Below are positions 13,530 through 18,320 of a DNA stretch of 18,320 bases, piece by piece. Made by a program: the position numbers and the translations under genes. Position 1 is the stretch's first letter, and every line of letters begins with the position of its first letter. Source of the stretch: Mucilaginibacter sp. UBA5151 (GTDB lineage Bacteria > Bacteroidota > Bacteroidia > Sphingobacteriales > Sphingobacteriaceae); assembly GCA_002413785.1 (NCBI GenBank), contig DHXR01000071.1:1-18320 (forward strand), read 5' to 3'. Under the pieces are notes generated by a model. That model ran no database searches. It saw nothing but the letters and a program-made list of their open reading frames with translations, and was not told where the DNA came from.

Positions 13530-14033
13530 TCAGCTTAATTCCGGTTCAGACAATGTCGCCAGCAGACCTTCCAGGTCGAGCCTTTGGGTAAACATGGTCA
13601 GTTCGCCGTTATCATCCAGTGGCCACTGCTCTTTTGGCCTGTCCCAATATAATTCTACGCCGTTGCCATCGGGGTCACGCAAATAAATAGCTTCGGAAAC
13701 ACCGTGATCCGATGCGCCTGAAATAGTGTATTCAGCGTTAATCAACCTTTGCAAAATCACCGCAAGGTCCCTGCGTTCGGGATATAAAATTGCAGTGTGA
13801 TATAAACCAGGGGCATAATCAGGGGCAGGAGGGGCGCCTTTACTTTGCCATGTATTTAAGCCTATATGATGATGATAGCCTCCGGCAGATATAAATGCAG
13901 CCTGGCTGCCGTACATCATTATTTTATCAAAGCCCAGCAAATCGCAATAAAAAGCAAGTGATTTCTGCAGGTCGCTCACCTTTAAATGCACATGCCCAAT
14001 ACGTGTTTGGGCAGGTATTTTATAATCGCTCAT
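13530..14033 (-). CDS. VOC-fold protein (glyoxalase/extradiol dioxygenase type)
   Basis: This 167-residue protein has the paired beta-alpha-beta-beta-beta modules of the vicinal oxygen chelate superfamily. The first module opens with RIGHVHLKVSDLQKSLAFY, with a metal-ligand His at 14 or 16 and the hallmark helix with FYCDLLGF. The second has LYHTAILYP (His79) and ends DPDGNGVELYWDRP (Glu127), completing a His/His/Glu metal site. The ELYWDRP ending resembles the catechol-2,3-dioxygenase-like (CatE) branch, which usually carries two such units; here there is one plus a short C-terminal tail. The reaction is not predictable: it may be a lyase, dioxygenase or thiol transferase in detoxification. 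Confidence 0.85.
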   Translation of the reverse strand: MSDYKIPAQTRIGHVHLKVSDLQKSLAFYCDLLGFDKIMMYGSQAAFISAGGYHHHIGLNTWQSKGAPPAPDYAPGLYHTAILYPERRDLAVILQRLINAEYTISGASDHGVSEAIYLRDPDGNGVELYWDRPKEQWPLDDNGELTMFTQRLDLEGLLATLSEPELS

Positions 14034-14109
14034 TAAATTACATGTTTAAACATCAAATTTACAGAATAAACAGACCGGCAGTGTTTTTTGATTGTAATTT
14101 TTTGATTTA

Positions 14110-14224
14110 GAGTTTAAGAGAAGGATTTGAGATTAAGGTGATGAAGCGTCTTCCGGATAGCTTTCCCGACTTTCCGGACTTTCGGGCGGAAAAACTAATC
14201 TCTTATCTCCAATCTCTAATCTCC
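14110..14224. repeat. Compound repeat: GAGATTAG-type arms enclosing a TCCGGAAAG-type block
   Basis: The outer arms are GAGTTTAAGAG...GAGATTAAGG (about 14110-14138) and the inverse CTAATCTCTTATCTCC-type run at 14194-14224. Between them, 14147-14189 holds the inverse of the TCCGAAAG family (CCCGACTTTCCGGACTTTCGG core, read in pieces). Two repeat families are thus nested right up to the engB promoter. The engB frame stays open through the inner part, producing a false N-terminal extension from 14138. Confidence 0.7.
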
Positions 14225-14236
14225 GCCCCAAAACCT

Positions 14237-14244
14237 TACCTTTG
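14237..14244 (+). promoter_or_regulatory. engB -7 element, probably giving a leaderless mRNA
   Basis: TACCTTTG is a perfect TAnnTTTG and ends 4 bases before the engB ATG at 14249. Transcription would begin at or next to the start codon. No TTG is visible at the right distance; the upstream sequence is repeat. Confidence 0.6.
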
Positions 14245-14248
14245 CAGG

Positions 14249-14866
14249 ATGATCATCAAATCTGCCGAATTTATTTGCAGCAACACCCAAATTTCAAAAT
14301 TGCCGCCGCCGGTAAAGGCGGAGTATGCGTTCATCGGCCGCTCCAATGTGGGTAAATCATCACTCATTAATATGCTAACCGGCAAAAAAGGACTGGCTAA
14401 AACATCGCAAACACCCGGAAAAACGCAACTGATCAACCATTTTTTGATAAACGACAGCTGGTATATTGTTGATTTACCGGGTTACGGCTATGCCAGGGCA
14501 TCGAAAAGCAAAAAAGCCGACTGGAGCAAATTTATACATACCTATTTAGATAAACGTGAAAGCCTGCAATGCGTAATGGTGCTGATAGACAGCCGCCTTG
14601 AACCGCAAAAAATAGATCTGGAGTTTTGTAACTGGCTTGGCGAAAAAGGTCTTTCATTTGTATTGGTATTTACCAAAGCGGATAAACAATCAGGCGTGAA
14701 AACCGACCAGAATATAGCCCTGTTTAAAAAAGCGCTGCTAACTACGTTTGATGAAGTCCCCGGATATTTTATTACTTCAGCCGAAACACAATTTGGCCAT
14801 GACGATGTTTTAAGTTTTATAAATGATGTGAATAAGAGTTTTGTGGTCCCTGAATTTAAGATATAA
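14249..14866 (+). CDS. engB: Ribosome-biogenesis GTPase EngB (YihA/YsxC)
   Basis: The protein has 205 residues, normal for this small TRAFAC GTPase needed for assembly of the large ribosomal subunit. G1 is GRSNVGKSS (30-38), the switch I Thr lies in KTSQTPGKTQ (51-60), G3 is DLPGYGYA (75-82) and G4 is TKAD (142-145), with the final SAE near 172 as G5. The KLPPP...EYAFIGRSNVGKSSL run is diagnostic. ATG 14249 is chosen because the upstream frame to 14138 reads through repeat DNA and lies before the -7 box. The OsmC-like gene follows 37 bases downstream and could be cotranscribed. Confidence 0.97.
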   Translation: MIIKSAEFICSNTQISKLPPPVKAEYAFIGRSNVGKSSLINMLTGKKGLAKTSQTPGKTQLINHFLINDSWYIVDLPGYGYARASKSKKADWSKFIHTYLDKRESLQCVMVLIDSRLEPQKIDLEFCNWLGEKGLSFVLVFTKADKQSGVKTDQNIALFKKALLTTFDEVPGYFITSAETQFGHDDVLSFINDVNKSFVVPEFKI

Positions 14867-14903
14867 GGACGCAAAATTTACATTTAACTAAAAACAAAAA
14901 AAC

Positions 14904-15323
14904 ATGAAACGCACAGCACACGCCCATTGGAATGGCACCCTTACCGAAGGAAAAGGGGAGATCAGCACCCAAAGTACCACATTAAACAATACACAGTTTT
15001 CATTTAAAACCCGTTTTGCCGATGGCGTTGGTACCAACCCGGAAGAGTTGATAGCAGCAGCCCATGCGGGTTGTTTCACAATGGCTGTAGGCGCCGCTTT
15101 AAGCAAGGCCGGTTTTAAACCCAATGATCTTAGCACCGATGCTGTTTTAGACCTCGACATGGCTTCCCTGAGCGTCACTGGCATTCATTTGGAACTAAAA
15201 GGATCGGCCATTGAAGGCGTAAGCGAAGAAAAATTTAAAGAAGTTGCCGAAGGCGCCAAAGCTAATTGTATTATTTCAAAAGCGCTAAGCGTTCCGATTA
15301 CCCTGGGCGTAACTTATGAATAG
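14904..15323 (+). CDS. OsmC-family peroxiredoxin
   Basis: This 139-residue protein matches the OsmC/Ohr hydroperoxide reductase family, OsmC subgroup: an N-terminal strand pair with AHWNGTLTEGKGEIS, FADGVGTNPEELIAAAHAGC with the peroxidatic Cys57 and adjacent Glu residues, and a resolving Cys122 in the AKANCIISKAL helix. The protein reduces organic hydroperoxides in the cytosol and usually works as a dimer. Length and both cysteines are normal. Its TAG stop is the start of a TAGAGGTTAG-type repeat shared with the convergent kinase gene. Confidence 0.93.
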   Translation: MKRTAHAHWNGTLTEGKGEISTQSTTLNNTQFSFKTRFADGVGTNPEELIAAAHAGCFTMAVGAALSKAGFKPNDLSTDAVLDLDMASLSVTGIHLELKGSAIEGVSEEKFKEVAEGAKANCIISKALSVPITLGVTYE

Positions 15324-15414
15324 AGGTTAGCGATTGGAGGTTAGAGATTAGTGGAATGCTTTATTCGAATTTTAGGGCAAGAAACTAATCTCAAATCTCC
15401 GGCCTCAAATCTCC
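15322..15414. repeat. Inverted pair of GGTTAGAGATTAG repeats between convergent genes
   Basis: The left arm 15322-15352 (AGAGGTTAG, GATTGGAGG, TTAGAGATTAG) and the right arm 15384-15414 (ACTAATCTC, AAATCTCC, GGCCTCAAATCTCC) are imperfectly complementary. Fifteen of the innermost 17 pairs match by my count, and the loop is 31 bases. It touches the OsmC stop codon and lies 5 bases from the kinase stop, filling the gap; probably a bidirectional terminator. Confidence 0.8.
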
Positions 15415-15419
15415 GAAGA

Positions 15420-17630
15420 TCAGGCCACCTCAAGTCGGCTTTCATTTATTGTGCCGGCAGGTACGGTAAATGAAAATTCTGTACCCTGGCCCTGTTTACT
15501 GGTTACCCAAATTTTACCACTGCATTTCTCCACAAGATCTTTGCAAAAAAGCATGCCCATTCCGGTACCCGATTCATTATTAGTGCCCGCTTTGCTGTTA
15601 ACCTTACTTTTAAAAAGCTTGTGAAGCTGGTCTTCGCTCATACCGGTACCGGTATCTTTTACCGAAATAACATAATTCTGATCATCCTGCCGCCTGGCGC
15701 TGACCTCTATCGTATCATTTTCATTTGAAAATTTTATCGCATTTGTGATCAAATTCCGTATAACTATCCGGATGGAATTCGGATCGGCAGCAATAACAAT
15801 ATTATCAGGCACAGTATCCACAAGATTTATACCCTTTAGGGCCGCCTGCTCATGATAGCTCTCGGTTTCATAAGCTACTACATCCTTAATAAAAAAGCTT
15901 TTAGTGGAATTTTCGAAATTTTCCATCTGGCTGTTGATCCAAAACAACAGGGTGTCAAGGAAATCAGAGGTGTATTCGAGTTTCTTTAATACGCCGGGGA
16001 TCATTTGCAGCATTTGCTCATGCGAAATAGTGTCATCCTGCAACAGGTTAAATAAACCTATTAAGGTGCTTAACGGCGCCCGCAGATCATGTGCTAATAC
16101 CGATATCAGCCTGTCTTTTAAAATATTAAGGCCGTTTAGTTTCTGCGCCTGGTCGTCAATACTGGTTTTTTGCAGCAACACCTCTTTGTTTTTTTCTTCG
16201 AGCATCAAATTTATTTTTTGCTGCTTGCGTTTTTGCCTGTAGTAAACTACAGAAATAGCCACCATCCCTAAAATTATTGTTAAAAATATGGCATTTATTA
16301 AACGCTGCTGTTTTATCTTTTGCTGATATAACAGGTCTTTTTCTTTCTGCTGTTGCGCAAAAAGTTGCTGTTTTGTTGCAAAATCAAGTTCGAGATTGTA
16401 CGTAGTAAGTTTTTGGATACTTTCGTTGTTATTCAAACTGTCATTCAGATCATTGTATTGTCTTAACAGTTTATAAGCTTCTTCATATTTTCCTAAACCG
16501 GCTAAAGCTCTGTTCAACTGCAGCGCGGCATTGGACCTGATTGACAAGTTGCCCAGTTTAACGGCCAGCTTTTGGCCTTCTATGACATATTTGTAGGCAT
16601 TTTTGTAGTCTTTTTGCAGGTTATATACAGTTGCAAAGCCGATTAAAGCATAAGCTTCATTGTAAACAATTTTGTACTCGCTGGCAATTTGCAATGATTT
16701 ATTAAGATAACTCAGGGCAAGGCGATTTTGATTCTTCCTTGCATAACAAAGGCCAAAATCGGTATAAACAGAACTCATCCCATCTTTATCATCCTGTTTT
16801 ATGGCAATGTCAATTGATTTTGATAAATAGTCGATAGCACTGTCATAGTTTTTTTGAGCTATCATTACCTCGCCTATGTTTTCATAAACGGTACCAACGC
16901 CATTTAAATCTTTACTTGATTGAAAGAGTTTCAGCGCCTTTTTATAATATTCAAACGCCTTTGGGTAAAGTTCCATGGTGGCTAAAACAACGCCGATGTC
17001 ATTGTAGGTAGCCGCGGCAGCACGGTCGCTATGCACCTTCAAATCAATAAAAAGTGCCTTATAGTAATAATCAAGCGCAGTGGGCAATTGCCCTTCACTA
17101 TAATAAACAACGCCGATGTTTTTTATACAAACAGCAATATCCAAATCATTTTTTAGCTGCTTGCTTATATCAAGGGCTAAGTTTGAGTAAGTTAATGCCA
17201 GTTTATAGTTGGCAAGCAAATTATACATCCTTCCGTAAACCGTGTAACAGTTGGCTATTCCTTTTTGATCGTTTAAGTGTTTGTAAATTAAAACAGCCTC
17301 ACCAAGGTCTTGTTCTGCCTGCGAAAATTTTCCTTTAAAATAATTTGCAGTCCCGGTTTGTAACAGGCCGTCGGCTATACCTGCTTTATAATTTATTTTG
17401 CGGGACAGCTCAATGCTTTTATGGCCATAAAAAAGTGTGCTATCCGGGTTTGATTCAAAATAATTGGCAGCGAGTTTGTTAAGCCTGTTAATATTTAAAG
17501 TATCCGGCGCCGCCTGATTTTTTAAAGAAGGAGCCACCAATGTTTTGAGACTGTCAACCTGACCCCTGTTTATAGCAGCAAATCCCGTTAGAGAGATAAG
17601 TAAAAAAGATAAAGTTAAATGTTGTCTCAA
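15420..17630 (-). CDS. TPR-containing membrane sensor histidine kinase
   Basis: The 736-residue protein has a signal peptide (residues 1-19) and about eight to nine TPR units over roughly 45-400, recognisable by repeats such as ALDYYYKAL, AFEYYKKAL and AIDYLSKSI. A membrane helix at about 444-463 is followed by a coiled coil to about 500. The HisKA domain has the phosphoacceptor H514 in VLAHDLRAPL. The HATPase_c domain has N626-LITN-N-box residues, DTGTGM (659-664) and GTGMGM (688-693). The TPRs lie in the periplasm, the kinase inside. There is no receiver domain and no response regulator gene in view, so it is an orphan kinase here. The start is TTG at 17630: an in-frame TAA lies two codons upstream (17634-17636), and only this start gives a whole signal peptide. 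Confidence 0.93.
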   Translation of the reverse strand: MRQHLTLSFLLISLTGFAAINRGQVDSLKTLVAPSLKNQAAPDTLNINRLNKLAANYFESNPDSTLFYGHKSIELSRKINYKAGIADGLLQTGTANYFKGKFSQAEQDLGEAVLIYKHLNDQKGIANCYTVYGRMYNLLANYKLALTYSNLALDISKQLKNDLDIAVCIKNIGVVYYSEGQLPTALDYYYKALFIDLKVHSDRAAAATYNDIGVVLATMELYPKAFEYYKKALKLFQSSKDLNGVGTVYENIGEVMIAQKNYDSAIDYLSKSIDIAIKQDDKDGMSSVYTDFGLCYARKNQNRLALSYLNKSLQIASEYKIVYNEAYALIGFATVYNLQKDYKNAYKYVIEGQKLAVKLGNLSIRSNAALQLNRALAGLGKYEEAYKLLRQYNDLNDSLNNNESIQKLTTYNLELDFATKQQLFAQQQKEKDLLYQQKIKQQRLINAIFLTIILGMVAISVVYYRQKRKQQKINLMLEEKNKEVLLQKTSIDDQAQKLNGLNILKDRLISVLAHDLRAPLSTLIGLFNLLQDDTISHEQMLQMIPGVLKKLEYTSDFLDTLLFWINSQMENFENSTKSFFIKDVVAYETESYHEQAALKGINLVDTVPDNIVIAADPNSIRIVIRNLITNAIKFSNENDTIEVSARRQDDQNYVISVKDTGTGMSEDQLHKLFKSKVNSKAGTNNESGTGMGMLFCKDLVEKCSGKIWVTSKQGQGTEFSFTVPAGTINESRLEVA

Positions 17631-17726
17631 TGTTTAAATTTTTATTTTAACAATGTTATTTGCCTCAATTACATTTCTTTATACGCGCCAGGCAGGGCAT
17701 TTTGTTAACCTTTTTTTGATTATACT

Positions 17727-17764
17727 AAAAAAGCCCGTTTTCTGCAAAGAAAACGGGCTTTTTT
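17727..17764 (-). terminator. Rho-independent terminator of rpsT
   Basis: Perfect 17-base arms (17727-17743 and 17748-17764) form an AAAAAAGCCCGTTTTCT hairpin with a GCAA tetraloop, with A and T runs at the outer edges so it can work in both directions. It lies 18 bases past the rpsT stop codon and separates rpsT from the kinase gene on the same strand. Confidence 0.95.
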
Positions 17765-17781
17765 AATATAGTTTAATCGCT

Positions 17782-18036
17782 TTATTTTAAAGCATTAACA
17801 AATTTAGTAAGCTTTGATTTGTTATTTGAAGCTTTGTTTTTATGAATAACATCCTTTTTGGCTAAACGGTCAAGCATTGATATTACTTTTACCAAAAGAG
17901 CACTGGCTTCAGCTTTGCTGGTTGTGCCTCTTAATTTTTTGATGGCGTTCCTGGTGGTTTTAGCCTGGTACCTGTTACGTAAGCGCTTTGCAGCGTTAGA
18001 GCGTATCCTTTTTAATGATGATTTATGATTTGCCAT
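17782..18036 (-). CDS. rpsT: 30S ribosomal protein S20
   Basis: This 84-residue, lysine- and arginine-rich helical protein starts MANHKSSLKRIRSNAAKRLRN and continues with KLRGTTSKAEA, LDRLAKKDVIHKNKASNNKSKL, the standard S20 signature. S20 binds 16S rRNA early in assembly of the small subunit. The length is normal. It is a single-gene transcript bounded by a canonical promoter (18076-18105) and a strong terminator (17727-17764). Confidence 0.98.
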   Translation of the reverse strand: MANHKSSLKRIRSNAAKRLRNRYQAKTTRNAIKKLRGTTSKAEASALLVKVISMLDRLAKKDVIHKNKASNNKSKLTKFVNALK

Positions 18037-18075
18037 TGTATAGCTTTGTTATTCTTTCTTTTATTTTAAGGACTG

Positions 18076-18105
18076 CAAATATAGGAGGATTATTTTAAAA
18101 ATCAA
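18076..18105 (-). promoter_or_regulatory. rpsT: rpsT promoter (TTG-N19-TATATTTG)
   Basis: On the minus strand TTG (complement of 18103-18105) is followed after exactly 19 bases by TATATTTG (complement of 18076-18083), a full match to the Bacteroidota housekeeping consensus. The leader to the ATG at 18036 is about 35 bases and AT-rich, without a Shine-Dalgarno sequence. Confidence 0.85.
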
Positions 18106-18132
18106 ATACCTTTTTTATTATTGTTGAGAAAG

Positions 18133-18219
18133 GTTGTAATTAGTTGTAAGGGTTGTAATAAGTTGTAAGAGTTGTAATAAGTTGTAAGGGTTGTAATAAG
18201 TTGTAAGGTGTTGTAATAA
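18133..18219 (+). repeat. GTTGTAATAA/GTTGTAAGG tandem array
   Basis: Ten units alternate between 10-bp GTTGTAATAA and 9- or 10-bp GTTGTAAGG(T), giving a 19-bp higher-order period repeated about four times with few changes. It is the same family and plus-strand orientation as the 11681-11771 array. It lies upstream of the rpsT promoter; whether an inverted partner or a convergent gene exists lies beyond the window. The 100 bases after it (18220-18320) show no recognisable feature. Confidence 0.9.
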
Positions 18220-18320
18220 GTTTTTGTTGTAGCGGGATTGAATTTCGTAATCGGAGCTTTTTGAAAAATAATTTTTATTTATATTGGGGCACTTATCACA
18301 ATAGTTCGTTAAAGTATTAA

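Noticed and set aside
14138..14248. N-terminal extension of EngB
   Set aside because: It encodes repeat sequence and lies upstream of the promoter -7 box.

Overview
The window looks like a chromosomal stretch from a Bacteroidota bacterium of the family Sphingobacteriaceae; Mucilaginibacter or Pedobacter is my guess. This rests on a protein with a type IX secretion (Por) sorting domain, on promoters of the Bacteroidota form TTG-N(about 16-20)-TAnnTTTG with little Shine-Dalgarno sequence, and on dispersed intergenic repeats that I associate with this family from memory. I ran no database search.

Layout. Positions 3-860 hold the 3' part of a PD-(D/E)XK nuclease-like gene cut by the window edge. 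An orphan HigA-type antitoxin (1353-1054, minus) follows a GC-rich gap. Next is a plus-strand series: an YqjM-class old yellow enzyme (1470), a UbiA prenyltransferase (2722), a Crp/Fnr-type regulator (3700), an atypical SDR/epimerase (4495) and an M3 oligoendopeptidase (5626). A 680-bp gene-free stretch (7327-8006) is filled with palindromes. Then come a small membrane-anchored periplasmic protein (8007), a PAP2 phosphatase (minus, 9405-8752) divergent from a cationic amino acid permease (9483) and a SemiSWEET (11407), and a second, exported PAP2 phosphatase (minus, 12675-11872). After these are a tiny T9SS-sorted protein (13020), a VOC-fold protein (minus), engB and an OsmC-type protein (plus), a TPR sensor histidine kinase (minus, 17630-15420) and rpsT (minus) with a textbook promoter and terminator.

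The genes are mostly unrelated single-gene or two-gene units of housekeeping, transport, peptide breakdown, detoxification and signalling. I see no large operon, phage, IS transposase, CRISPR array or RNA gene.

The striking part is between the genes. At least four unrelated families of short (about 8-10 bp period) degenerate repeats sit in the intergenic DNA. They begin within a few bases of stop codons, or contain them, at UbiA, the Crp/Fnr regulator, the SDR, both PAP2 genes, OsmC and the kinase. At three of the five convergent gene junctions they form an inverted pair that could fold as a long imperfect hairpin. Two longer palindromes (a near-perfect 33-bp-arm element at 5456-5539 with a decayed copy at 2605-2694, and nested palindromes at 7430-7558) add to this. 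Repeat sequence has also been taken into coding sequence: it supplies the last residues of the SDR and the Crp/Fnr regulator and the stop codon of the second PAP2 gene. I regard this repeat architecture as the best candidate for something poorly described.
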